Part shown: positions 41,295 through 49,745 of the stretch, in pieces
Layout of the letters: every line of letters starts with the position of its first letter
Numbering within the stretch: position 1 is the stretch's first letter
DNA from: Treponema sp.
Lineage (GTDB): Bacteria; Spirochaetota; Spirochaetia; Treponematales; Treponemataceae
DNA: 53,521 nucleotides
NCBI GenBank assembly: GCA_017449265.1
Contig: JAFSJW010000065.1
Location: forward strand, 1 to 53,521
Reading direction: 5' to 3'
Position numbers and translations under genes: made by a program
Notes under the pieces: generated by a model
What the model was told of the DNA's origin: nothing
Database searches by the model: none
Seen by the model: only the letters and a program-made list of their open reading frames with translations

Positions 41295-43250
41295 ATGATT
41301 GATGAATCAAAATTTGATACGACTTTAGGAAAAAATCTTCCTGTCCTGCTAAGGGAAAAGGCAAGGAAAGTACCGAACCATACGCTTCAGGCCGTAAAGA
41401 ACAAGAGCGGTGTGTTCGTACGCTACAGCTACTCTCAGGTGTACCAGCATATTATTGAGCTTGCGTACAGCCTCAAAAAAATTGGAATCAAAAAGGGCGA
41501 CCGTGTGGGCATGATGAGTGACAACAGGCGCGAATGGCTTATTTCTGACTACGCGCTTCTTACTCTCGGAGCTTGCGATGTTCCGCGCGGATGCGACTCT
41601 ATGGGCGTTGAGATGCGCTTTATCCTGAACTTCGCTGAATGTGAGACTAGTTTCTTCGAGAACGGAAGGCAGCTTGAAAAAGTCCTTGAGAAAATAGAGG
41701 AAGTTCCGCTTCTGAAAAGGGCTATTCTTTTCGACTACCCTGATGAGAAAATCGTAACGCATGCGAAAGAATGCGGAATTGAGGTTCTGAACTATCACTT
41801 CCTTGAGAGCGAGGGTGTCAATGTTTCCAAGGAAGAATGGCTTCAGATTGAAAGTGACATGGACTTGATTGACAAGAACGATGTTGCTACGATTATTTTC
41901 ACTTCAGGAACGACCGGCGTTCCGAAAGGCGTTCAGCTCACACACGACAATTACATGGCGCAATGCGAAGTTGCTCACACAATACTCGGGCTTATGCAGA
42001 GCGGAGATATTTGGCTTACGGTGCTTCCAATATGGCACAGCTTCGAGCGCGCGTTTATCTACATGGTCATTGCACTAGAAGGCGGATTCGCATATTCAAA
42101 GCCTATTGCCTCCGTAATGATTCAGGACATGAATCTTGTACAGCCGAACTGGATGAACTGTGTGCCGCGAGTTTTCGACTCAATAGCGCAGGGACTTTTG
42201 CGCGAAGTCAAGAAGCAGGGAAAATTCCAGCAGCTTGCTTTCAATCTTTCCATTGCGTTCGGCTCTCTTTATTACAGGGAAAAATCTCTCGTAATGGGGC
42301 TTCGCTGCCGCTACAAATGGTATCCGAGATTTCTTGACATTGCGCGCGGAATAATACCGTTCGCAATTTTGTGGCCGCTTCACCTTTTTCTTGAGATAAG
42401 CGTCTACAAAAAAATCCGCGCGAAATTCGGCGGCGGCTTCCGCGGAGCTATTTCGGGCGGAGGAGCTTTGCAACCGAACATAGAGAATTTCTACAATGCA
42501 ATAGGCTTCAACTTGCTTGAGGGCTACGGAATGACTGAAACGGCCCCTGTTGTATCCGTGAAGAATTCAAAAAAGCCGCGCCTAAACAATGTAGGAATGA
42601 TTCTTCCGTCCATTGACCTGAAAATCGTCGCCGAGAAAAACGGAGAGATTGCTTCAAACGAACCTCTGAAACCGGGGAAAAAGGGGCTTGTTCTTGTACG
42701 CGGGCGGCAGGTTATGAAAGGCTATTACCGGAAGGACGATTTGACAAAAAAAGTCATCGATTCAGAGGGATGGCTTAACACAGGAGACCTTGGAATCATT
42801 TCGTATGACGGGGAGCTGAAAATCGTCGGACGCGCAAAGGACACAATAGTTCTCATCGGCGGCGAGAACATAGAGCCTCAGGTAATCGAAAAGGCCCTGA
42901 ACTCAAGCCCGTACATCGAGCGTTCCGTTGTGGTAGGCCAGGACAAGAAATATCTGAGCGCGTTCATAGTTCCTGACCAGCACAATGTCCTGAACTTTGC
43001 CGAAGAAAACAACATTTTCTACGACAACTATGAAAGTCTTCTTGAGACGAACGAAATCCAGAATTTGTTCCGAAGCGAGATTGACACGCTGGACAACGCA
43101 AAGAACGGATTCAGGACTTGCGAGAGAATCTACAAGTTCTGCCTTTTGAAAAAATCCTTTGAGCTTGGTAAAGAAATCAACGCCAAGCAGGAGCTTATGA
43201 GGCACAAAATCGTGGAGATTTACAAGAAAGAGTACAAGAAAATGTTCTAA
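41295..43250 (+). CDS. Long-chain fatty acid-CoA ligase / AMP-binding protein
   Basis: A 651-residue adenylate-forming enzyme that activates a fatty acid with ATP and transfers it to CoA. Motifs: P-loop IIFTSGTTGVPKGV (about 195-208), GGGALQPNIENFY, EGYGMTETAPVVS, GWLNTGDLG and GRAKDTIVLIGGENIEP with the C-terminal swivel domain after it. A membrane-associated insertion (about 345-375, IARGIIPFAILWPLHLFLEI) is typical of the spirochaete and bacterial FadD-like long-chain group. Treponemes cannot make or degrade many fatty acids, so host fatty acid use for phospholipids is the likely role; that is inference. Possibly cotranscribed with hexokinase. Confidence 0.92.
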   Translation: MIDESKFDTTLGKNLPVLLREKARKVPNHTLQAVKNKSGVFVRYSYSQVYQHIIELAYSLKKIGIKKGDRVGMMSDNRREWLISDYALLTLGACDVPRGCDSMGVEMRFILNFAECETSFFENGRQLEKVLEKIEEVPLLKRAILFDYPDEKIVTHAKECGIEVLNYHFLESEGVNVSKEEWLQIESDMDLIDKNDVATIIFTSGTTGVPKGVQLTHDNYMAQCEVAHTILGLMQSGDIWLTVLPIWHSFERAFIYMVIALEGGFAYSKPIASVMIQDMNLVQPNWMNCVPRVFDSIAQGLLREVKKQGKFQQLAFNLSIAFGSLYYREKSLVMGLRCRYKWYPRFLDIARGIIPFAILWPLHLFLEISVYKKIRAKFGGGFRGAISGGGALQPNIENFYNAIGFNLLEGYGMTETAPVVSVKNSKKPRLNNVGMILPSIDLKIVAEKNGEIASNEPLKPGKKGLVLVRGRQVMKGYYRKDDLTKKVIDSEGWLNTGDLGIISYDGELKIVGRAKDTIVLIGGENIEPQVIEKALNSSPYIERSVVVGQDKKYLSAFIVPDQHNVLNFAEENNIFYDNYESLLETNEIQNLFRSEIDTLDNAKNGFRTCERIYKFCLLKKSFELGKEINAKQELMRHKIVEIYKKEYKKMF

Positions 43251-43468
43251 TGCGCAAATAAGCCATTCCACCATGAAGTTTTGAAACAATAGAACGGATA
43301 TCTATCTCACTGTCGATAAAACAAGGGATATTAAAATCTCGTTCACAGCGGAATGGTTTATTTTCTTTAGTGACCGCGAAGGTTCGGAAAAAGCCTTTTG
43401 ATTTCAACGGCAAGAATTACATGCCAGAATGAATAAAAATTCTATTTTGTTCTGCCGATATTCTAAGA

Positions 43469-44536
43469 ATGAAAAAGTCTTGTTTTCTTTTGATGGCATT
43501 TTTCTCTCTATGTTTTGCCCGGCAAATCTTCGCTCAGAACGGAATTGTGGATGCTCAGGGCGAAAAAGTGCGTGTGCGCGATGAAAAAAAAGAAATACCG
43601 CCGCTTTTGCAAGGAATCTGGCAGGGATCGGACAGACTGATTCTTTTTGCTGACAGTGATTCTGAAAAATCAGCGGAATTTGCAGTCGTTCTCAGGGTAT
43701 TCTACGGCTGGTACGATGAGCGCACTTCGGAAGCATCCGGCTATAAGGAGATAAAGGCGCGCGACAGAAACGACGCAACATCAAAAGAAGCCGAGGATAT
43801 TTCAATAACATACAGGACGATTTTTGAAAACAGCTCACGGAGCGCAGGCGCATACGAGCTTATCGTAAAATATCCGTCAATCAAAGAAACCGTCTCAATT
43901 CCAATTTGCGTTATAGGCGGGAAAATTTACCTTGACTTTTTGATAAAAGGAACTGCCTCTGCCACTGATTTTTTTGATTCAGCAGAATATAAGCAAAGCT
44001 CAGATAACGGCGGTCTTTACCGAGCCGCTTCAAATGCCGATGGAATTACAGTCGCTTCGCCAAGATTCAAAAAAGAGGTCACATCGTATTTTGTGCATGA
44101 AGACAATTTCTATCAGATACGCTACTGGGAAAGCGACATGGAATATACATACGCAAAGGCAACTTTCTCAGACGGGGATGAGACTTTTACGGTTGATAAA
44201 TATCTTCGCGTGGGTGACAAAATCTATCAGTGCACCACGGGAAGAAGCTCAAAAATCAGGAACATAAAGAAAGCCGTCTCAAATCTTGGAAATGCTACCC
44301 ATGATGACGAGAACACTATTTTCGCGCTCGGAAAGGAATACCTTGTGAAAGTGCCGAACGGTCAGAAGCATGAGAACTTGCAGGAAATCATCGATGAGAA
44401 CAACAAGAGACGCAAGGACCCGCCAAAGCCTCTGTTTCCGCCAAGCGAAATAGACTTTCACTGGAAAGAAATAGCAGAGCTTGAGAAATATAATCCGTAC
44501 ACATGGAACCGACGCAACATCGACTTGGGAAAATAG
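43469..44536 (+). CDS. Exported protein of unknown function
   Basis: A 355-residue protein with a clear signal peptide (MKKSCFLLMAFFSLCFARQI, cleavage near FAQ-NG at about 23). The mature part is rich in beta-strand-like segments such as GIWQGSDRLILFADSD, FAVVLRVFYGWYDER, VKYPSIKETVSIPICVIGGK and VTSYFVHEDNFYQIRYWESD, which look like a lipocalin- or beta-barrel-like periplasmic fold. I do not recognise the family. It has no lipobox. The 218 bases before it hold no gene. It ends directly in the best copy of the dispersed hairpin (44537-44575), which also serves the convergent LPP20-like gene. Confidence 0.75.
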   Translation: MKKSCFLLMAFFSLCFARQIFAQNGIVDAQGEKVRVRDEKKEIPPLLQGIWQGSDRLILFADSDSEKSAEFAVVLRVFYGWYDERTSEASGYKEIKARDRNDATSKEAEDISITYRTIFENSSRSAGAYELIVKYPSIKETVSIPICVIGGKIYLDFLIKGTASATDFFDSAEYKQSSDNGGLYRAASNADGITVASPRFKKEVTSYFVHEDNFYQIRYWESDMEYTYAKATFSDGDETFTVDKYLRVGDKIYQCTTGRSSKIRNIKKAVSNLGNATHDDENTIFALGKEYLVKVPNGQKHENLQEIIDENNKRRKDPPKPLFPPSEIDFHWKEIAELEKYNPYTWNRRNIDLGK

Positions 44537-44575
44537 TAGAGCTGTTCGGAAAACTGAAGTTTCCGAACAGCTCTA
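44537..44575. repeat. Dispersed terminator-like palindrome, copy 3 (perfect)
   Basis: TAGAGCTGTTCGGAAA (44537-44552) and TTTCCGAACAGCTCTA (44560-44575) are perfect 16-base arms around a 7-base loop. The opposite loop orientation to 11705 and 37216 shows that the element occurs in both directions. It begins 1 base after the stop of the exported protein and lies between convergent genes. Confidence 0.75.
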
Positions 44576-44635
44576 GTGGTTAGTACATAATTTTCCTTAC
44601 CGAACGTAACAAAAATACAATGCTGGTTGCACCTT

Positions 44636-45640
44636 TTATTTCAGCAGAAACCTTTCCCAAAAATCCTCTGCGAGAGTCTTTCTAATCTCTTCCGCAATTT
44701 TAGGGAACGCCTTTTTCTGAGCCTGTGCAAGAGAGAAGTTTACTGTTTTTCCCCATGACGCATGGTAGCTGTAGAAGCTGGTTCTTCCGTCCTTGCCAAG
44801 AATTGAGACTGAAACCTCAGGAAAAATCGTGCAGATTTCATCTTCGCTTTTCATGTTGCTTTCAATCGTAATCCTCACGGTAGCGTCATGCGCCGCATTT
44901 CTGCCAGAAACAGGCGTAAATCCGTATGATTTAAGTGCGTCCGCCACTTTTGACGCGATTGTGTTCTCATAGTCGCCAGTCGTCTCCACAAGAACTGGAA
45001 TCCTGTAAGAGTCCAAAGTCCCAAGCTCCTGACTTTGCGAAAGCTCCTCCGCGAAAGTCCTGTATTCTTTCTTTTTGGACGGGTCAATCAGGTAGCCCAT
45101 GTACAGCGCAGAAAGAAGCTCCTCGCCCGCGTCCTTTGCCCTGACAAGGTACTTGTACCGCATCACAGGCTCGGCCTCTTTACCTGCAAGCTCCAGGAAC
45201 GAGCCGTACTTTGACTTCTGGCGCATAATCTGAGGCTCTATCGCCTGCCAGCCTTGCGTGCGCTCTATGTATGCGACGACATAATATGTTTTCTTCCACT
45301 TGTCGTGGTACGGGGAATTGTATTCCACAGCCGTAAGCGTAATATCGGACATGACGCTTACGCTCCGTTCAAGCTGCTGATTTTTCTCGGTCTTTGCGCC
45401 ATCATTTCTCATCGTGGAGCTTGCGCTCGTGCTGACAGTCACCTCTGACTTGAAAAATGAGGCTATCTGCCCAACCGCGTCCGTTCTTGCGCTATCCGCC
45501 GAGCTTCCGATTCCGAGCCGAGCAATGTATTTGTTCTTGGGAAACTCCGACTCAATGTCGCTTACCCACGCGGGCGCGCGCGCAGCGAACAAAAACACAG
45601 TATGCACAAAAAGTGCAAGAAGAAAAAATACTCGTCTCAT
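44636..45640 (-). CDS. LPP20-like exported envelope protein
   Basis: A 334-residue protein with a signal peptide (about 1-20, ending VFLFAA-RAPAW). The first part of the mature chain fits the LPP20 family (PF02169): APAWVSDIESEFPKNKYIARLGIGSSADSARTDAVGQIASFFKSEV, shown here as its outline, in which W-V-x(9-12)-Y-x-x-x-G-x-G and the following alternating helix and strand are diagnostic. The second half (about 205-334) has an LpoB/CsgG-like look with VLVETTGDYENTIASKV and a conserved ending. LPP20-like proteins are outer-membrane or periplasmic; their role is poorly known. It lies near two further exported proteins of related type on the same strand. Confidence 0.72.
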   Translation of the reverse strand: MRRVFFLLALFVHTVFLFAARAPAWVSDIESEFPKNKYIARLGIGSSADSARTDAVGQIASFFKSEVTVSTSASSTMRNDGAKTEKNQQLERSVSVMSDITLTAVEYNSPYHDKWKKTYYVVAYIERTQGWQAIEPQIMRQKSKYGSFLELAGKEAEPVMRYKYLVRAKDAGEELLSALYMGYLIDPSKKKEYRTFAEELSQSQELGTLDSYRIPVLVETTGDYENTIASKVADALKSYGFTPVSGRNAAHDATVRITIESNMKSEDEICTIFPEVSVSILGKDGRTSFYSYHASWGKTVNFSLAQAQKKAFPKIAEEIRKTLAEDFWERFLLK

Positions 45641-45765
45641 TGTGTAGCTCCTAAAAAATTAGCAGTAGAAAGAAATCTGACCGAAATATTCCTGCCATTT
45701 TGCGGTGATTTCAAAAGAGTGGCTCTCCCTCATCTGACCAAAAATAAATGCGAAATTTTTCAAAT

Positions 45766-46047
45766 CTAATAATTTGCGGCATTTTCAAAATCTCCGCAGC
45801 GAGCAAGGCGAATAATAATATGAGCCGTACTCTCAACAAATCCGTTGAGATAGTTCATCTCCTCATCGGTAAAGCCGTAAATATCTTCCCATTTATAGTC
45901 AGGAAGCCAACAGGTCGCATGTCGAAAGCCGACTTCCGCGTCTGGCTTTTCCATATATACTTTGACCTTCTCCTTACCATCCACCATCTTTGCCTCTGAG
46001 TAAACAATATTCGTGCCGTCATTCAGTTCCACAAACGGATATATCAT
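45766..46047 (-). CDS. Small protein of unknown function
   Basis: A 93-residue soluble protein, mildly acidic, with two Trp (CWLPDYKWEDIYGF) and a C-terminal helix (MNYLNGFVESTAHIIIRLAR). AGGAG sits 7 bases before ATG 46047, which supports a real gene. No signal peptide, membrane segment or known motif is visible; the family is not recognised. It stands alone between the LPP20-like gene and the CsgG/LpoB-like gene, and its function cannot be inferred from them. Confidence 0.65.
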   Translation of the reverse strand: MIYPFVELNDGTNIVYSEAKMVDGKEKVKVYMEKPDAEVGFRHATCWLPDYKWEDIYGFTDEEMNYLNGFVESTAHIIIRLARCGDFENAANY

Positions 46048-46123
46048 ATGCGTCTCCTATAAAAACTCCGCGTTAGCGGTGTTGCTTCTGCTGCAATTAT
46101 AGCACGAAATCGACATACAGACA

Positions 46124-47260
46124 TCATTTCTGGCGGAACTCCGCGCGGATTCGCTTTGCGCCGTCCTGCGAGCTTACGGGTATCATCAGGTAGAAAATAT
46201 TGTAGCCATTTTTGAAGCTGACAGAGCCTTTCCATGCGATTTTCTGAACATGACGCACGGATTCGTTCGGCATACGCACGCTTACCGAAAGAACGCCGTC
46301 TCCGAACGAGTAGCTTCCGCCCTTCGTGACGGATTTTTCCGCCCCCTTTGAGTCTATGGAAGTGACGGTAACGGAACATTCTGTCTGTGAGGTGAATTTT
46401 ATCCTGTACGAATCGTAGCGCGAGCCGTTCTCGAACTCGCAAACATATGTCTCGCCGGCAAAAGGGTTCTGCTGCTTGGCCTTGGCACGCGCGGCTTCCT
46501 CGCGGGCTTTTTTCTCGGCAAGGGCTTTTGCCGCAGCAGCAGCTTCTGCTTTTTCCCGAGCCTCGCGCTTCTCCCGCTCCTCGGCCTCTATCTTGGCGCG
46601 CCGTTCTGCCTCCGCTCGGGCTTTTTCGCTGCGTTCTTCCTCAATCTTGGCGTTCTCCTTAGCTAGGATTTTGTTCTTCTCAGCTTGCTCCGCCGCAATT
46701 CTCTGCTCGTTTTTGAGCGAATTCTTCCCCTCGGAAGTCTGCTTAACCCCGAGCTTTTTGAGCATGTCCGAAATGCAGTCGTAGTGTGCCTGGAGCGCGT
46801 AGCTTTCAGCTGAGTCGTAGGTTTTTGGCGAGCTGAACATACCAAGAATCGCGCCTGTCTCCACATTGAAAAGCGTTATTCCGATTGAGTACGAGCCGCT
46901 TGGAAGCCTTGTCGTCCTGATGTTCACGAATTCCTTCGCCTTCACGAGCTTTCCGATTTCAATCGTCTGCGAGTCGTCGTATATTCCAGATTCAAGCTGC
47001 TTCTGGACTTTGAGTATGCTCTTTGCCTCGTTCAAATCTATGCAGTTGAACCCGCCGTAGCGGTGCAGGGCAGAAATGAGGTTCGCCCTGATTTTGTCCG
47101 CCACCCACACATCGGTCTTGTCGTAGACTCCGTTTTCAACGGTGGATTCGGCGAACATTATCGTATGCCCTGTGCCTCCGCCGCCAGAGTAAAATTCCTC
47201 CTCGGCGGCTACGGAGAGCGGGAGGAAAAGCGCGAAAAAAATGAAAATATGTTTTCTCAT
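46124..47260 (-). CDS. Exported CsgG/LpoB-like protein with a coiled coil
   Basis: A 378-residue protein from ATG 47260 (MRKHIFIFFALFLPLSVAA, signal peptide). Residues about 25-180 resemble the CsgG/LpoB-type fold: WVADKIRANLISALHRYGGF, then LNEAKSILKVQKQLESGIYD and a strand GSYSIGITLFNVETGAILG. A long Glu/Ala/Lys/Arg coiled coil (about 190-262) links it to a C-terminal beta domain (GETYVCEFENGSRYDSYRIK, VLSVSVRMPNESV). The in-frame Met 11 codons earlier (47293) would put extra residues before the signal peptide and was rejected. LpoB-like proteins bind penicillin-binding proteins or form outer-membrane parts; here this is a fold-level call. Downstream of the LPP20/CsgG-like genes on the same strand, separated by a repeat-bearing spacer. 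Confidence 0.65.
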   Translation of the reverse strand: MRKHIFIFFALFLPLSVAAEEEFYSGGGGTGHTIMFAESTVENGVYDKTDVWVADKIRANLISALHRYGGFNCIDLNEAKSILKVQKQLESGIYDDSQTIEIGKLVKAKEFVNIRTTRLPSGSYSIGITLFNVETGAILGMFSSPKTYDSAESYALQAHYDCISDMLKKLGVKQTSEGKNSLKNEQRIAAEQAEKNKILAKENAKIEEERSEKARAEAERRAKIEAEEREKREAREKAEAAAAAKALAEKKAREEAARAKAKQQNPFAGETYVCEFENGSRYDSYRIKFTSQTECSVTVTSIDSKGAEKSVTKGGSYSFGDGVLSVSVRMPNESVRHVQKIAWKGSVSFKNGYNIFYLMIPVSSQDGAKRIRAEFRQK

Positions 47261-47287
47261 AGAATCTGCCCCTGCGGTTGCAGTCAC

Positions 47288-47408
47288 GGTCATTGAGCAT
47301 AGTCGAAATGCCCCACATAATTGATTGCGAGTTTACTGAGCATTCGCTATGCGAAACTCAACAAACCCGGCGTTGCCAAAGGTGCGGTTTCGACAGACTC
47401 AACCACCG
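47288..47408. repeat. Second cluster of REP-like palindromic units
   Basis: Three units with the TTGAGC..CGAAA core: 47288-47312, 47329-47359 (GAGTTT/AAACTC arms) and 47386-47408 in reverse. They match those at 26684-26873. They fill the gap between two exported-protein genes and overlap the start region of the one at 46124-47260. Confidence 0.6.
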
Positions 47409-47413
47409 TAATC

Positions 47414-48175
47414 TTACCGAACTCCGTTCACGCCGTCGTCAACTTCCTCCACGCGAGCATTCTTGAAGTCCACCACCTCCGGCTCTTTGTTCGTGATGAT
47501 TGACTCCTTGAGCTTTTTTGTCAGGACTTCTTTCAGGAACTTAGTCTGGTCGTCGTTGTCAGGCACATCGTCCATAGCCGCGCTAACCTGCCTGTCGAAT
47601 CGCGACTTGTCGATGCTGAACACGACATAATATGTGTACTCGATGTCGTAGTCGGACGGCTTTCCAGCCTCCTTTACATCGGTCTTTGGCGTGCGCGTCT
47701 TAATCCAGTAGTCCGCCTCCTTCATGAGTCCGTTCAGCGTCAGGTTCGTCATGCTGGCGGAGTAGATTTTCGCCTTGCGCTCCTTTGTCTGCGTGTCTGA
47801 GTGCCTTGCCGTAAGCTCGGACTCCACGGTTTGCGCCACGGTCTGCTCGATTGATGAGGCGACTTCCGCCCTGGCATCCACCTGGTCGGTCCAGACTTTG
47901 AGGAAGTCAAGGTCGTTACCTGTGTTGTAGAGAATGAAAATCTTGTCCTCGTTCATATCAAGCTCCAGCGAGCGGTACACTTTCCTGATTGCGCCGTCGC
48001 TCGCCGCCTTGACCCAGCCTGGAATCTCAGAACCCATCGCCTTTCCCTTGTAGTCGATTACCTCGGGGATTCCGACATTCATCACAGGGTCTTTTCCTTT
48101 AAGCGACTGAGCTGATGCGAGCGAGCAGGCCGCGGCCACAGCCATCGCCACGAGCAATTTCTTGGAAACCTTCAT
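47414..48175 (-). CDS. Exported LPP20-like protein
   Basis: A 253-residue protein from ATG 48175 (MKVSKKLLVAMAVAAACSLA, signal peptide ending ASA-QS), which has AAGGAGG 6-7 bases upstream; an in-frame start nine codons earlier was rejected. The mature part contains GSEIPGWVKAASDG and a long alternating helix (DQVDARAEVASSIEQTVAQT) followed by a strand-rich end (YDIEYTYYVVFSIDKSRFD), which is the same outline as the LPP20-like protein at 44636-45640. The C-terminus is acidic. It follows the CsgG-like gene by 41 bases and is probably in the same operon. Function unknown, envelope-located. Confidence 0.68.
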   Translation of the reverse strand: MKVSKKLLVAMAVAAACSLASAQSLKGKDPVMNVGIPEVIDYKGKAMGSEIPGWVKAASDGAIRKVYRSLELDMNEDKIFILYNTGNDLDFLKVWTDQVDARAEVASSIEQTVAQTVESELTARHSDTQTKERKAKIYSASMTNLTLNGLMKEADYWIKTRTPKTDVKEAGKPSDYDIEYTYYVVFSIDKSRFDRQVSAAMDDVPDNDDQTKFLKEVLTKKLKESIITNKEPEVVDFKNARVEEVDDGVNGVR

Positions 48176-48216
48176 ATAAACCTCCTTGTAGCGGTCAACC
48201 ACCGCTGTTTCCGTAT

Positions 48217-49479
48217 TTAGTTCCTTGTCATGTGCAGATAGTAGTTCACCGTGGTGCTTGTAAGGTTTGCCGTGCCAGCCCTCAGGTAGAACTCGCGGTT
48301 GTCCGCCGTGTACACATCAAGTGTCTCCTCGCCCGCGCTCGTTTTGAGCGTGAGCGTTCCGATTCTGCCATCGGTGTAGAAGCTGTTTACGACTCTCTCC
48401 GTGCGCGGAACCGACTGGGTGAACGAGTATGTTGCGTTTTCGGACTTGTCGCCCCATCTAAGCTCCGCGCCCCCGAATCCGTCGAATATAATAGAAGAAA
48501 GTTTTAGAAGCTCCGTCTTTGGCTGCAGGGTGTCGTACTCGGAGAGCGCGAACTTCTGCACTGCCCCGAGAGGGCAGGTTTCAGCCATGTCAGACCTCTG
48601 CACTGTGCGGAGAGCGTTCTTTACAGTAAGCGAAAGCTCGTCCGAGAACGGCGCGCTCTCTGCCGGTATTGCGGTAAAGTCGCGGAACGAGATTGTCTGA
48701 ACGACTCCCGGAGTCGTGATTTTCTTCTTTGCGTTCTGGTATGAGATGTTGTAGACCGATGACTGCATCGTGTTTATGTCAACGAATTTTGCCTCAAAGC
48801 GGTACTCGCCCGAACCTTGGTCCACAAATCCGAACTTGTCAAGGAAAAGAAGCACATTCGCGTTGAGTGCGTGCCCCATCTCCGCAGTCTTTGACGCGCT
48901 TGACCAGTCGCCCAGCTGGAACTTGTGTTCTTTCTCAATCTGAGAGATTTTGGAGCGGTCAAGGAACGAAACTCCGGTCTTGTCGTCCACGGCTCGGATA
49001 AAGTCCGTTATGCAGCTCTCCAGAACCGTGAGCCTTTCTGCGGAGTTGTCTTTTGTTCCGAACAGTGCCTTGTCGTGCGAGTTGTCCTGAACGAACTGCT
49101 TTGTGTCGTATGTCATTGGCGCAATGACATAGAGCAATGGCTCTTTAGTGCTTTTAAACATATCTTGAAGCTGCATTTTGATTGAGCCTGCGGACTCCAA
49201 TTCTGCCATGTCCTGTGCCGCAGCCCGCTCTAAAAGGGCTTCATCGCTGTAGTATTTTGCCCTATGTTTTGGTATGACGGAAAATGTCAGTAAGAGAAAG
49301 CCTATTAGCGAACCTATAAAAATCGAAGTAAGGATGAAACCTATATAATAGCTGTCATCATCAAAAAATAATTTTTCAACTGTTATATCATCGATGCTCA
49401 ACATAAAAATAAAGAAACCTACACTAATTATCGCAATTGCCAGCAAAACCCATTTTAGAATACCAAAGAAAAGCAACAT
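48217..49479 (-). CDS. Membrane-anchored CsgG/LpoB-like protein
   Basis: A 420-residue protein with two N-terminal helices (about 1-29 and 45-68) and a large soluble part. Residues about 115-265 fit the CsgG/LpoB outline: LLYVIAPMTYD, VSFLDRSKISQIEKEHKFQL, the TAEMGHALNANVLLFLDKFG segment and YRFEAKFVDINTM. A C-terminal beta-rich domain (about 330-420, LKLSSIIFDGFGGAELRWGD, LTLKTSAGEETLDVY) follows. CsgG-like domains bind or form pores and cell-wall-synthase activators. Starts 2 bases after the short repeat protein (49482-49709) ends and is likely in its transcript; a LPP20-like gene follows. Confidence 0.68.
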   Translation of the reverse strand: MLLFFGILKWVLLAIAIISVGFFIFMLSIDDITVEKLFFDDDSYYIGFILTSIFIGSLIGFLLLTFSVIPKHRAKYYSDEALLERAAAQDMAELESAGSIKMQLQDMFKSTKEPLLYVIAPMTYDTKQFVQDNSHDKALFGTKDNSAERLTVLESCITDFIRAVDDKTGVSFLDRSKISQIEKEHKFQLGDWSSASKTAEMGHALNANVLLFLDKFGFVDQGSGEYRFEAKFVDINTMQSSVYNISYQNAKKKITTPGVVQTISFRDFTAIPAESAPFSDELSLTVKNALRTVQRSDMAETCPLGAVQKFALSEYDTLQPKTELLKLSSIIFDGFGGAELRWGDKSENATYSFTQSVPRTERVVNSFYTDGRIGTLTLKTSAGEETLDVYTADNREFYLRAGTANLTSTTVNYYLHMTRN

Positions 49480-49481
49480 AA

Positions 49482-49709
49482 TTATTTCGTCTCCTTAATA
49501 TTGTTTACAATGTCTATGATTTTTTTTAAATTTTTCTTAGTTTTATTACATGAATTTTTTTCAAGCTCTTCTATTTCATTTTTTTTTAAATTTGCATAGA
49601 GATTATCAAAATCTTTTATATTTTTAGATAACTGAGCTGAACAAAATTCAATTAAGTCACCAGCTTTGCGGTGCTGCTCTACCAATGTTTTTGCTTCAGA
49701 TTCGGTCAT
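49482..49709 (-). CDS. Short EQHRKxGD-repeat protein
   Basis: A 75-residue protein with the same N-terminus as its paralogues at 49746-50636 and 51200-52231 (TESEAKTLVEQHRKAGDLIE), then a charged, Lys/Asn-rich helix and no membrane segment. AAGGAG lies 10 bases before ATG 49709. It looks like a cut-down family member: the conserved first repeat is kept and the variable middle, membrane helix and conserved tail are gone. It is unclear whether it is a working short form or a remnant. It is the first gene of the run leading into the CsgG-like and LPP20-like genes. No family is recognised. Confidence 0.65.
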   Translation of the reverse strand: MTESEAKTLVEQHRKAGDLIEFCSAQLSKNIKDFDNLYANLKKNEIEELEKNSCNKTKKNLKKIIDIVNNIKETK

Positions 49710-49745
49710 AGTTATGTTTCTCCTTAAAAAAATTTCAAAGTGTTT

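Noticed and set aside
43195..43413. 72-codon minus-strand frame before the exported-protein gene
   Set aside because: Part overlaps the acyl-CoA ligase 3' end; the middle reads like a possible gene remnant but has no ribosome-binding site or recognisable family.
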